A stretch of DNA of 61,111 bases from Planctomycetota bacterium (lineage in GTDB: Bacteria; Planctomycetota; Planctomycetia; Planctomycetales; Planctomycetaceae), in contig VGZH01000028.1 of the NCBI GenBank assembly GCA_016872645.1, positions 1 through 61,111 of the forward strand, read 5' to 3'. The translations under genes were made by a program, and so were the position numbers. Each line of letters opens with the position of its first letter. Within the stretch, counting starts at the first letter, position 1. The notes below the pieces were generated by a model that had not been told where the DNA came from, searched no databases, and saw only the letters and a list, made by a program, of their open reading frames with translations. Shown one piece after another: positions 34,289 to 42,825 of the stretch.

Positions 34289-35374
34289 ATGGCTCAGAAG
34301 TTTGGATTCGGCATTGTCGGCTGCGGGATGATCGCGAACTTTCATGCAATGGCGATTGAGCACATCAAGGGAGCGAAGATCGTCGCCTGCTTCGACAACT
34401 TCGGTGCCGCGGCGGAGAAATTCGCGGCGGCGAACAAGTGCAAGAAGTACGACAAGTTGGAGGACATGCTCAAAGATCCGGCGGTTGATATCGTCACGAT
34501 CTGCACCCCCAGCGGCGCTCACGGCGACCCGGCGGTGAAGGCTTGCAACGCCGGCAAGCATGTCGTCGTCGAAAAACCGCTGGAGATCACGCTTGCCAAG
34601 TGCGACGCGATCATCAACGCGGCGGCGAGGAACAAGGTTCGGATCTGTTCGATCATGCCATCGCGATTCAGCCCCGCGAATATCGCTCTCAAGGAAGCGA
34701 TCGACTCTGGCCGCTTCGGCAAGCTGACGCTGGGCGACACTTATGTGAAGTGGTGGCGGACGCAGCAGTACTACGATCAGGGTGGCTGGCGCGGGACATG
34801 GGCGCTCGACGGCGGCGGAGCGTTCATGAATCAGGCGATTCACAACGTCGACTTGCTGTACTGGTTCATGGGGGAAGTCACCGAGGTCGCCGGTGTGACG
34901 GGCCTGCTTGCCCACGAACGGATCGAGGTCGAGGACGTCGCCGCCGCCTGCGTGAAGTTCAAAAACGGGGCGCTCGGAGTGCTCGAAGCCACGACCGCGG
35001 CGTTTCCGGGATTGCTCAAGCGGACGGAGATACACGGCTCGGCCGGTTCGGTGATCGTCGAGCAAGACAATATCAAAATGTGGGATTTCGAGAAGAAGTC
35101 AGCGAAGGACGCCAAGGTTCTCCAAAAGTTTGGCGGCAGCGGCAACACCGGTGGAGCGGCGGATCCCAAGGCGATCAGCTACACCGGCCACATGTTGCAA
35201 CTGAAGGATTTTCTCAAGGCCATCGGGACTGGCGGACAACCGCTGGTGGATGGGATCGAAGGCCGCAAATCGGTCGAGATTATCCTGGCCATCTACCAAG
35301 CAGCCTGGACCGGCAAGACGGTCAAACTGCCGCTGACAAAGGATCCGAAGCGTCCCGCTTCAACAGGAAAGTAG
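34289..35374 (+). CDS. Gfo/Idh/MocA-family oxidoreductase
   Basis: An NAD(P)-dependent sugar or inositol dehydrogenase of 361 residues. The N-terminal Rossmann fold has GIVGCGMIANFHA; the substrate domain has the family's EKP motif (HVVVEKPLEITLAKCDAII) and the helix GGGAFMNQAIHNVDLLYWFMG that carries the catalytic His-Asn-Asp. No signal peptide, so cytoplasmic. ATG at 34289 starts MAQKFGFGIVG at the first strand; the upstream open frame is repeat sequence. The AGAGGA used as ribosome site lies in the CACAGAG repeat. Sugar substrate unknown; there is no neighbouring sugar gene. Confidence 0.92.
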   Translation: MAQKFGFGIVGCGMIANFHAMAIEHIKGAKIVACFDNFGAAAEKFAAANKCKKYDKLEDMLKDPAVDIVTICTPSGAHGDPAVKACNAGKHVVVEKPLEITLAKCDAIINAAARNKVRICSIMPSRFSPANIALKEAIDSGRFGKLTLGDTYVKWWRTQQYYDQGGWRGTWALDGGGAFMNQAIHNVDLLYWFMGEVTEVAGVTGLLAHERIEVEDVAAACVKFKNGALGVLEATTAAFPGLLKRTEIHGSAGSVIVEQDNIKMWDFEKKSAKDAKVLQKFGGSGNTGGAADPKAISYTGHMLQLKDFLKAIGTGGQPLVDGIEGRKSVEIILAIYQAAWTGKTVKLPLTKDPKRPASTGK

Positions 35375-35884
35375 CAATTGTTGCGTCCAAGGCGCTTCGC
35401 AAATTGAACAGGTTTCTGTGACAGGTGGATCATCGATCCATTCAGGGGCTTGTTTGTGAATGTCTATGAACAGGCGGTGGGCCAACTACGACCGCCGGAC
35501 TCATTAAAGCCCGACGATTATTGTTCGAGACGGCGTGATCGGCTCCGTTCTTCAAACGAGCAATGGTCGGCTGGGTGATCGACTGCACGGGAGCATTCTC
35601 CTCGGGACGTCGTTGCCGTCAGTTGGTCATGAGGAGACACGACTGTTCCGCACGAGATTCGCGCTAATCGGATGGATTCGCACATCCGCGCCAACCGCAC
35701 AATTCGGCGAAGCTTCGCCAATTTCTGCGGTTCGCCGCTGTTGCAGACTCGGAGGCTGACCTACGCGACGTTTTAATGATCGTGCCAACGTAATTTTTGA
35801 GTTTTCGACAAGTTTATTCGGCGCGAAATGTGACGCCACGGTTCTTAAGAATCTTGCACTCGAACCGCTTCAAGGGATCGCATC
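35375..35884. other. Intergenic stretch without a recognisable gene
   Basis: About 510 bases. Several short open frames occur on both strands, but none reads as protein or shows a ribosome site. A perfect 14-base palindrome GGCGAAGCTTCGCC is at 35706-35719, with a second short stem just after it, suggesting another small palindromic repeat. The last 100 bases are A/T-rich and probably hold the promoter of the PAS gene. Confidence 0.45.
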
Positions 35885-36340
35885 ATGATTGTTCCCAGCA
35901 GCTATCATCCGCAGGCCGAATTGGAACAGACGATCGCCGACCTGGAAGCGCTCGACGATTGGAACTCGCAGGTTATGGCCGAGACAGAGATCGGCGTCTT
36001 CGATTGGCCGCTCCGGTCACACGAGGTTTATCTGTCGCCGATCTTCAAACGGTTGCTTGGTTATCGCGATCACGAATTGCCGGACGCTTTGCAGGCGTGG
36101 CTCAGCCACATTCACTCGGACGACTATGACCGAGTCACTTCGGCGCTCGAACGAGCCATTCGCAATGGTGCTTGCAAATTTCAAACGGTGCATCGGGTGA
36201 AGCACCGGGATGGAACAACGCCGTTGTTCCTGATTAAGGCCTCGATCGTTCGCAATTCAAAGGGCACCCCCACGCGCATGCTGGCGGCTGTGATCGACTT
36301 GACCGCGGTGGCGGAAGAGTTGCAGGCCGTCGGTGTTTAG
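35885..36340 (+). CDS. Stand-alone PAS-domain protein
   Basis: A 151-residue cytoplasmic protein that is almost entirely one PAS_3 domain: a short N-terminal helix (ELEQTIADLEALDDWNSQV), then IGVFDWPLRSHEVYLSPIFK, the PAS_3 block LPDALQAWLSHIHSDDYDRV and the PAC strands FQTVHRVKHRDGTTPLFLIK. There is no kinase, cyclase or output domain, so it must act by contact with another protein or be the sensory piece of a lost larger gene. Ligand unknown. It stands alone between ilvB and the Gfo/Idh gene. Confidence 0.82.
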   Translation: MIVPSSYHPQAELEQTIADLEALDDWNSQVMAETEIGVFDWPLRSHEVYLSPIFKRLLGYRDHELPDALQAWLSHIHSDDYDRVTSALERAIRNGACKFQTVHRVKHRDGTTPLFLIKASIVRNSKGTPTRMLAAVIDLTAVAEELQAVGV

Positions 36341-36549
36341 CCGCCGATTACAGTCGTTAATCTCAGGTCAGATTGCCTCTTGAATACGCTGTTGCGGAAA
36401 ATGCGGTCCTTGCTGTGCGGCCTCTCGTCAGCCTTCGGAAGTGCCGATACACTGTCGCGAATTGTTTCGGCTCATGCTGAGTCGACTTAGAGAATTCCGC
36501 CAGAGAATCGTCAGAATCATTTTGTTTTCGTCGCCAGAAGGATCCGATC

Positions 36550-38382
36550 GTGCCTGCTGCTGAATCGAAATCGTCCGCCAAATCCAAATCCAAGACCAAG
36601 CCGATGACCGGAGCCGACATTTTGGTCGAGGCGCTGATCCGCAACGGCGGCGATTCCATCTTTGCGTATCCGGGTGGAGCTTCGATGCCGTTGCACCAGG
36701 CATTGCTCGGACGCCGAGACAGCATTCGGACGATTTTGCCTCGGCACGAGCAAGGGGGTGGCTTCGCCGCTCAGGGAGTCTCTCGCACGACGAACAAAGT
36801 CGGACTGTGCATGGCGACCAGCGGCCCGGGCGCGACGAACCTGGTGACATCAATCGCTGATGCCAAAATGGATTCGGTCCCACTGATCGCCATCACCGGG
36901 CAGGTCCCGCAGAAGGTCATCGGCACCGATGCCTTCCAGGAAACCCCAATCGTCGAAATCTGCCGCGCGATCACCAAGCACTACTACATGATTACAGCTC
37001 GCGACTGGCGCGAAGCGGACGATGTCCAGCAGGCGTTGCGAGACATTCCGCGAATCGTCAAAGAGTCGTTCTACATCGCCAAAACCGGCCGGCCGGGTCC
37101 AGTCTTGATCGACTTTCCCAAGAACATCCAGACCGCGGTGGTTGAAGGGGAAATCGACTGGGATCCGCCGATGCGTTTGCCGAGCTACCACCCCGATCGC
37201 AAGAAAGCTGCTCCGGAACAAATTAAACAAGTGCTTGCAGCGGTCAAGTACTCGCGGAGGCCAGTCCTGTATGTCGGCGGCGGAGTCATCAACTCTGATG
37301 CGGCCGAAGAACTGACGAAGTTCGCGAAACGGACTCGCATTCCCGTGGCAATGACCGTGATGGGGCTCGGAGCATTTCCCGGCGACGATCCGCAATCGCT
37401 GCACATGCTGGGGATGCACGGCACGGTCTACGCCAACTACGCGGTCGACGAAGCTGACTTACTGCTGGCGTTGGGTGTGCGATTTGACGATCGCGTCACT
37501 GGCAAGCTCGAGGAGTTTGCCAAGCACGGTAAGATCGTGCATGTAGACATCGACGGTTCGGAAATCCACAAGAACAAGGAAGCCCACATCCCGATCGTGG
37601 CCAATGTCAAAGAGGTGCTGGTTGCCCTGAACGCGACCATGACCGACGCCGATCTGCCGCAGATCGACGATTGGGTCAAGCAATGTGCCGATTGGAAGGC
37701 GAAGTTCCCGCTGACCTACAAAGAGCAGTCGCCAGCGCTCATCAATCAGCAGTACGCGATTGAAGAACTCTGGCGGCAGACCAAGGACCGAGACACTTAC
37801 ATCACCGTGGGCGTTGGCCAGCACCAAATGTGGGCAGCTCAGTACTACAAGTTCAATCAGCCGAAGCGATGGCTCAGCAGCAGCGGCCTCGGCACGATGG
37901 GCTTTGGCTTGCCTGCCGCCATGGGCGTGCAGGTCGCTCATCCGGAGGGACTCGTCATCGACGTCGACGGCGACGGTTCATTCCTGATGAACATTCAAGA
38001 GTTGGCCACGCTGCACTGCGAGAACCTCCCCGTGAAAGTGTTGTTGCTCAACAACCAGCACCTCGGGATGGTCGTGCAGTGGGAAGACCGCTTCATGGAG
38101 GGAAGCCGAGCGCACACGTACCTTGGCCCGATCGAGCACCCGGAAGCTTTCGGTCATGGGGACGGTACGATTGGCGAGACATACCCGAACTTTACGCAGC
38201 TTGTGCAAGGATTCGGCGTGAAAGCCAGCCAGGTTCGCGACAAGGCCAAGCTCCCGGCCGCCATCGCCGAGATGCTCGCGCATCCAGGCCCGTATGTGCT
38301 CGATGTCGTCTGCCCATACCAGGAGCACGTCTTGCCAATGATCCCCGGCGGCGGAACCGTTCGAGATATCATCACCGAGTAA
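36550..38382 (+). CDS. ilvB: Acetolactate synthase, large subunit
   Basis: Thiamine-diphosphate enzyme, first common step of valine, leucine and isoleucine synthesis (two pyruvate to 2-acetolactate). It has 610 residues, with the catalytic Glu at E67 ([14 protein letters not shown]), the FAD region ([20 protein letters not shown]) and the ThDP-Mg motif [20 protein letters not shown]...[10 protein letters not shown]. The first 18 residues are a Lys/Ser tail. GTG start with AGAAGGA upstream. The regulatory subunit ilvN is not next to it; a strong terminator follows, so the gene is monocistronic. Confidence 0.93.
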   Translation: MPAAESKSSAKSKSKTKPMTGADILVEALIRNGGDSIFAYPGGASMPLHQALLGRRDSIRTILPRHEQGGGFAAQGVSRTTNKVGLCMATSGPGATNLVTSIADAKMDSVPLIAITGQVPQKVIGTDAFQETPIVEICRAITKHYYMITARDWREADDVQQALRDIPRIVKESFYIAKTGRPGPVLIDFPKNIQTAVVEGEIDWDPPMRLPSYHPDRKKAAPEQIKQVLAAVKYSRRPVLYVGGGVINSDAAEELTKFAKRTRIPVAMTVMGLGAFPGDDPQSLHMLGMHGTVYANYAVDEADLLLALGVRFDDRVTGKLEEFAKHGKIVHVDIDGSEIHKNKEAHIPIVANVKEVLVALNATMTDADLPQIDDWVKQCADWKAKFPLTYKEQSPALINQQYAIEELWRQTKDRDTYITVGVGQHQMWAAQYYKFNQPKRWLSSSGLGTMGFGLPAAMGVQVAHPEGLVIDVDGDGSFLMNIQELATLHCENLPVKVLLLNNQHLGMVVQWEDRFMEGSRAHTYLGPIEHPEAFGHGDGTIGETYPNFTQLVQGFGVKASQVRDKAKLPAAIAEMLAHPGPYVLDVVCPYQEHVLPMIPGGGTVRDIITE

Positions 38383-38412
38383 CCGGCCAAGGATCCGACA
38401 CGGGACAAAAAA

Positions 38413-38447
38413 GAAGGCCACCCGCTTGCGGGTGGCCTTCCGTTTTT
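38413..38447. terminator. Bidirectional Rho-independent terminator
   Basis: GAAGGCCACCC (38413-38423) pairs with GGGTGGCCTTC (38430-38440) around a short GCTTGC loop. Six T follow on the plus strand (38442-38447) and AAAAAAG precedes it, giving a T-tract for the minus strand. It lies between the convergent ilvB and one-haem protein genes and can stop both. Confidence 0.9.
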
Positions 38448-38469
38448 TACCAGATCGTTTTGCCAGAAA

Positions 38470-38817
38470 TTACTTGCTGGCGGGCAGCTTGCCGTCCTTC
38501 AGGAGATCGCCGAAAGTCTTGTCCGCGACCGCGCTCTTTTCCTTCTCGGTCTTGGTGAAGGCTTCCTTAATCTTGGCCTCGTCCTTTTCCATCTTGCCGA
38601 TGTTCTTGGTCAGCGCTTGGCCGTAGTTGTTGCGCTGCTTCTTGTCTTCGCCTTCGTGGCAGACGTTGCAGGTCGTCTTGTTCTCTTTGGCGACCTTGTC
38701 GTAGTTCGCGTCGAACGCCTTTTTGTAGTTCGGACGAGCTTCCACGGTTCCGCTAAAGCCAATCGCGAGACCAGCGACGCAGCCGGCCACCATCATTCCT
38801 CGAATCAAGCCCTTCAT
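38470..38817 (-). CDS. Small exported one-haem (CxxCH) protein
   Basis: A 115-residue protein. The signal peptide (residues 1-27) ends in VEA. One c-type haem motif CNVCH is at residues 50-54, followed by a Lys-rich helical part (NYGQALTKNIGKMEKDEAKI). It resembles small periplasmic electron carriers, but no distal Met motif is clear, so function is open. ATG at 38817 is chosen over TTG 38823 because GGAGG lies seven bases before it. It shares a bidirectional terminator with ilvB. Confidence 0.8.
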   Translation of the reverse strand: MKGLIRGMMVAGCVAGLAIGFSGTVEARPNYKKAFDANYDKVAKENKTTCNVCHEGEDKKQRNNYGQALTKNIGKMEKDEAKIKEAFTKTEKEKSAVADKTFGDLLKDGKLPASK

Positions 38818-39052
38818 TGACAAACCTCCGCTAAGTTTGAGTTTCTCCCGACGATGCGAGCAAACTGGATCGGAAGCCCACCGAGCAGTGGGACGTTCCA
38901 GCGTCGCGTTTCACGGTTTCGCGCCCTCTCAGACGATCTTCCGCCGGGAAATAATGAACCGGATTAGACTCCCACCCATCAACAAAGTCAATTTGGTGGG
39001 TACAGCCTTCGGTCCATAGGCAAGATCATCGGACAAACTGCCCGAGTCGCAT

Positions 39053-39751
39053 TCAAAGAATCTCCTGCGGATAGGCATTCGCCGAGCGAAAAGCCTCAGC
39101 GTAGCGGACTCCGCAAGTGGCACCGCGGTAGGCAGAAATGCTCTCTTTGGTACGCATGGCGCCATCCGGTTTGGCCGGATCAAACGGTTCGTTGCGAACC
39201 AGCGCCATCAGCTTGCCGAGCCAGGTGATCGCCTGCGGCCACTCGTCGGTGACGTCCACGAACGTGTTTGGCTCGAAGCCGATCGTGTGTCGTGGGCCGT
39301 TGTCGAATTGGAAAATGCGGCCAGTTCCTCGAAATCGCTGAGCCGAACCGCCGTCGAGCAATCGATCTCCGTGCCCCAGAGCTGTCTTGCTCAATGCCGA
39401 CGCCACCTCGTGATCGGGATGGCTGTCGTGCGGCCAAAGCATGAATGCGACGTCCGGTTGAATCTCGGTGATTGCTTCTGCGACGGCGATCTTCGTCGCT
39501 TGGTTCACGTCGAAACGCATCCCCGCGAAGTCGAGAAACCGCATCTCGACGCCGTTCTCTTTTCCGAGCTTGATGGTCCCGTCGACGATCTCCTTGTGTC
39601 GTCCCGCTGCTGGTTTCCAGTTCGAGTAGTCGCCGATCAGACTGAGGATCACGACCCGATGATTCTTCCTCACCGCCTTCAACAGAGTGCCAGGGATGCC
39701 GAACACGCAATCGTCGTAGTGTGCTCCGATGCCGAGAATTGTTTTGGGCAT
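39053..39751 (-). CDS. PIG-L/LmbE-family deacetylase
   Basis: A 232-residue zinc-dependent N-deacetylase fold. The zinc site is AHYDDC at residues 10-15 (His11, Asp14; the usual AHPDDE is changed at the Pro and last positions) and SHPDH at 110-114. Family members deacetylate N-acetylglucosamine-type amides in glycolipids, mycothiol and bacillithiol. No signal peptide, so cytoplasmic. The change of the last Glu to Cys means the usual general region differs; activity is not certain. It stands alone. Confidence 0.85.
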   Translation of the reverse strand: MPKTILGIGAHYDDCVFGIPGTLLKAVRKNHRVVILSLIGDYSNWKPAAGRHKEIVDGTIKLGKENGVEMRFLDFAGMRFDVNQATKIAVAEAITEIQPDVAFMLWPHDSHPDHEVASALSKTALGHGDRLLDGGSAQRFRGTGRIFQFDNGPRHTIGFEPNTFVDVTDEWPQAITWLGKLMALVRNEPFDPAKPDGAMRTKESISAYRGATCGVRYAEAFRSANAYPQEIL

Positions 39752-39809
39752 GATTCCTCATCCAAATGGGAACCGCATTGGTGGCTACAGAAAAACTTTT
39801 GCGACCCTG

Positions 39810-41378
39810 TCACGGATTGATCGACGTGAATTCGATGGCCTCCACCGGCGAGCCACCTGGGCCGAAGGTCGCGACCACACGTAGTTCGGAGTCGCCGGGC
39901 CGGAGGACTTTCGCGTGGAGCGTGATCTTCAGTGTTGCGTCGGGCGGCAGTGAATTCGGCAGTGTGAGTCGGCATGTGCCATCACGGTCGGTCTGCGTCA
40001 GGGTCACTTCGCGGTCATCGAGTTTCGCGGCATGCCTTCCGGCCTGCAGATGCTCGGACGTTTGCACATCGAGTTGCACTTCGGAGACCGACTGCAAGCC
40101 GAGGTTTTGCACGGTGATTTCGAACTCGACCTCGTCGCCGACCTGGACGGGATCGTTGAGATCGGAGACTCGCAAATCGAGCAGACCCGGAACAGCAACG
40201 ACGGTCACGCATTCCTCGACGGCGAGGGCGGAGAGTTGCTCGCTGCGAGCCTCGACGGTGATGCAGGCTTGCTCGGAGAGTTGCCGGCAGTCGAATTCAG
40301 CTTGGACTTGGACTCCCGCGCCCGCTTCCAAGCGGCCGAGCGACCAGCGGAGTGAATGCTCTTCCTTCTGGAAGCCGCCGGTCGCGACGTGCGGAGTCAG
40401 TGCGGAGTCGTGATGCAGTGTCACCTGCAAGTCGTCGATCGGTTGGTCCGATGTGTTGGCGACCTTGACCGTGAACTCAGCGCGGCTGCCGACCGTGCGG
40501 CGAGCGGGGCCGATCAGTCGTACCAGCAGCTTCGCGTCGATGAATTCGACCTTCGTGGTCTTCTCGATCGGGTCGATGTTGTCCGCCGTGGCAGAAAATT
40601 TGCAATCGTGCTGGCCGAGCCGACTGCTGGTCAGCGTCAGCCGCATCTCGCGCGATTGGCCGGGGAGCAACTGGCCGAGGTTTTTCTTCAGCCGTTTTTC
40701 CTCGCTGCCAGGAAACACCAGCGCGTCCTCGAACTCGACGTTGACCAACACGTTGGCCATCGTCTGGGTTCCGTCATTACGGACGACGACGTCGAACGTG
40801 ACCGTCCCGCCGACAGGACGTTGTCGCTGTCCTTTGATTTCCAGATTCAGTGGCGAATCGTTTGACGCCGAGGCATCTGGCGGGGGGAGCACTTCAAAGC
40901 CGAGGCTTGGCGCCGCAGGTTTGTTCGCGTTGACTTTTGGCACGACAGTTTTCGGCGGTGAGACGATCACATCCGGTGTCGTCTCGCCGCCTTCGATATC
41001 GCGAGAACCAACAGCGGCTCCATTCGTCGGTTCCTTTTCCGGCGAGCTTCCAGGTGGCACTGGCGTGAAGCGGAGTTGAGGGGAGTCCGCTTCCGGCGCG
41101 ACCGGCTTGTTGGTCTGCACGTCGAGTTTTTCAGAGAGCGTCGCACTGCCTGTTTTGGCTTGCGGATCTGGGGTTGGATCGGGCACTCGCTTTCCGTTGC
41201 CATCGGCCGGCGTCGGTTGCCAGGCCGGGGAACTGCTGCGAGGTGTGGCCGGCGACCGCGTGGCTGGAGGGGAATTCGGCACGCGCCTTGTCTGCCAAGG
41301 TGCGGGTCGAGCGACGGTCTGGCAACCGACGCTTGCCGTCAGCAACAGCAGCACAATGTTTCGAGCAATCGAGGGCAT
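39810..41378 (-). CDS. Exported lipoprotein with DUF11/CARDB-type beta domains
   Basis: A 522-residue lipoprotein with a lipobox ending ASVGC at residue 19. A long Pro/Ser/Thr-rich stretch (about 20-170) is followed by three to four immunoglobulin-like domains of DUF11/CARDB type (GGTVTFDVVVRNDGTQTMAN, GSRAEFTVKVANTSDQPIDD, GDEVEFEITVQNLGLQSVSE). Likely a cell-surface or periplasmic structural protein. AGGTGGG lies just before the ATG. The secreted protein at 42826 has the same kind of domains. No enzyme motif. Confidence 0.8.
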   Translation of the reverse strand: MPSIARNIVLLLLTASVGCQTVARPAPWQTRRVPNSPPATRSPATPRSSSPAWQPTPADGNGKRVPDPTPDPQAKTGSATLSEKLDVQTNKPVAPEADSPQLRFTPVPPGSSPEKEPTNGAAVGSRDIEGGETTPDVIVSPPKTVVPKVNANKPAAPSLGFEVLPPPDASASNDSPLNLEIKGQRQRPVGGTVTFDVVVRNDGTQTMANVLVNVEFEDALVFPGSEEKRLKKNLGQLLPGQSREMRLTLTSSRLGQHDCKFSATADNIDPIEKTTKVEFIDAKLLVRLIGPARRTVGSRAEFTVKVANTSDQPIDDLQVTLHHDSALTPHVATGGFQKEEHSLRWSLGRLEAGAGVQVQAEFDCRQLSEQACITVEARSEQLSALAVEECVTVVAVPGLLDLRVSDLNDPVQVGDEVEFEITVQNLGLQSVSEVQLDVQTSEHLQAGRHAAKLDDREVTLTQTDRDGTCRLTLPNSLPPDATLKITLHAKVLRPGDSELRVVATFGPGGSPVEAIEFTSINP

Positions 41379-41750
41379 ATCCCACCTTTTCAGGAAAGCA
41401 AACTCACGGAACCTGTCTGAGTGGTTGGTCGAGATGTCGCCTTTGAACTTCCAGCGGCCTGACGATCAAAGTTTCGGGAGGTCCCAGATGGTGTGTCCAA
41501 CTGGTGAAGAGGTTTGCGTTAGTCAACTTTAGCCGCGCGATTCACGTCAGACTTTTGTCGAAGCTGATGTTCGACCCACTTCGCCCCAAACAGCCCTCCG
41601 GTTGTTGCAATGCTGCTCGTGATGCGAATCCGCGAAGGGAGGCAATTTGCTCGCGTCGATTGCAGATTTCGCAGTGTGAGCGGCTTGCCGGTTGCGAAGA
41701 CGCTGCCGAAGATGCTCGCCGTTCCGTCCTTCAAACTGGGAGTCTGTCTG
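41379..41750. other. Intergenic stretch between divergent genes
   Basis: About 370 bases between the start of the minus-strand lipoprotein and the start of the plus-strand secreted protein. No frame reads as protein and no palindrome of note was seen. It should hold both promoters. Confidence 0.4.
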
Positions 41751-42620
41751 ATGAATCCAAGCACTGCTCTATGCCGATTCGCATTTGTTTGCTGCGTGAT
41801 CCTGTCATCGAGGTGTGCCTCGGCCGGCGATCTGTTTGATCGACACTCGCTGGCAGAACTGAAGTTGGCAACGAAAGAGTCCTCAGCTCTCGCGGAACTC
41901 TCTGCCGCGACGGCTGCGAAGTGGCAGCCGCTCTCGGCCAAGATTGGCTCTCCCTGTTTGATCGTGCAGACCAACGACGGGCATTGGTCAAAGGTGCTGC
42001 TGTCGTGGGGTCAGAGAAAGGTCAAAGGTCGCGAGAACCCGTTGCCGGTTTTGGTGTTGGAACGCTTCGTCACCTATCGCGGAGATCGCGAAGGGCAGAC
42101 CACCGCCAACGGCAAAGAAGTGATGCTTTTCGCCGGGCACTCGTTCAGTTTCGACATCGGGCAAGTCGTGCCGAATGGCAGCGGCGCGGATATCGAGTTT
42201 ACCGACGCGGGCCTCATCAAGCCGGTTGGCGACGCGAAGCTGTTCGGATTGAACGGCTCGCAGATTCCGGCGGCGGATGCGGCCAAGCCGAATCCCAACG
42301 ATCACGAAGGGGTCTTGCCGCGCGACTTTGCCGGGGCTTGGAAAGTCAGCATCGACGGGCGCTGGACTGGCATTTGGGAGATCAAAGTTGATGAGCAACG
42401 GACGATGCTCGGCAAGTTCGTCTCCGACGACACGAAGAGCCGTTACGAACTCTACGGCAAGGTCTACAACGTCCCGCATCAAGCCAAGCTGGAGATTGAC
42501 CTGGCGAACTCGCAAATCTCGGTCGACGCGTTTCTGTTCACGACCGACAAGTCCACGATGGGAGGCACGGCCACGCTGGCTGGCCGCAAATTCGCGTTCG
42601 TGGCGACGCGGCAAGAGTGA
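41751..42620 (+). CDS. Secreted hypothetical protein
   Basis: A 289-residue protein with a clear signal peptide (CRFAFVCCVILSSRCASAGD; cleavage near residue 24). The mature part is beta-rich: KWQPLSAKIGSPCLIVQTND and KVLLSWGQRKVKGRENPLPV, then a C-terminal beta-barrel-like half (FAGAWKVSIDGRWTGIWEIK, YELYGKVYNVPHQAKLEIDL). It does not match a family I know by name. ATG at 41751 is chosen because it places the signal at the N-terminus; the frame is open 47 codons further upstream without sense. Function unknown. Confidence 0.7.
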   Translation: MNPSTALCRFAFVCCVILSSRCASAGDLFDRHSLAELKLATKESSALAELSAATAAKWQPLSAKIGSPCLIVQTNDGHWSKVLLSWGQRKVKGRENPLPVLVLERFVTYRGDREGQTTANGKEVMLFAGHSFSFDIGQVVPNGSGADIEFTDAGLIKPVGDAKLFGLNGSQIPAADAAKPNPNDHEGVLPRDFAGAWKVSIDGRWTGIWEIKVDEQRTMLGKFVSDDTKSRYELYGKVYNVPHQAKLEIDLANSQISVDAFLFTTDKSTMGGTATLAGRKFAFVATRQE

Positions 42621-42751
42621 GCCTGCATTCCCTGAAACTCGTCTTCACCCGTTTTCGGCCATCTGATATGTAACGTCGCGACTGCCGAGGGTGGCTGGAT
42701 TTGGTGGCTTGCGAAGACAGCAGTCACAGCGGCAGTTGTTGCTGATCGCGG

Positions 42752-42802
42752 GGCACGTTTCCAACGTGCCGAGAAGTCACGGGCAGGTTGGAAGCCTGTC
42801 CC
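42752..42802. repeat. Twin-hairpin repeat
   Basis: Two palindromes sit side by side: GGCACGTT-TCC-AACGTGCC (42752-42770, perfect) and GGGCAGG-TTGGAAG-CCTGTCCC (42781-42802, one mismatch). The 'GGCACGTTTCCAACGTGCC / GGCAGGTTGGAAGCCTG' pair is of a kind I know as a scattered planctomycete repeat, from memory. It precedes the DUF11 gene by 23 bases. Confidence 0.6.
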
Positions 42803-42825
42803 AAGTTTTTGCGGAAGGGAATCCG

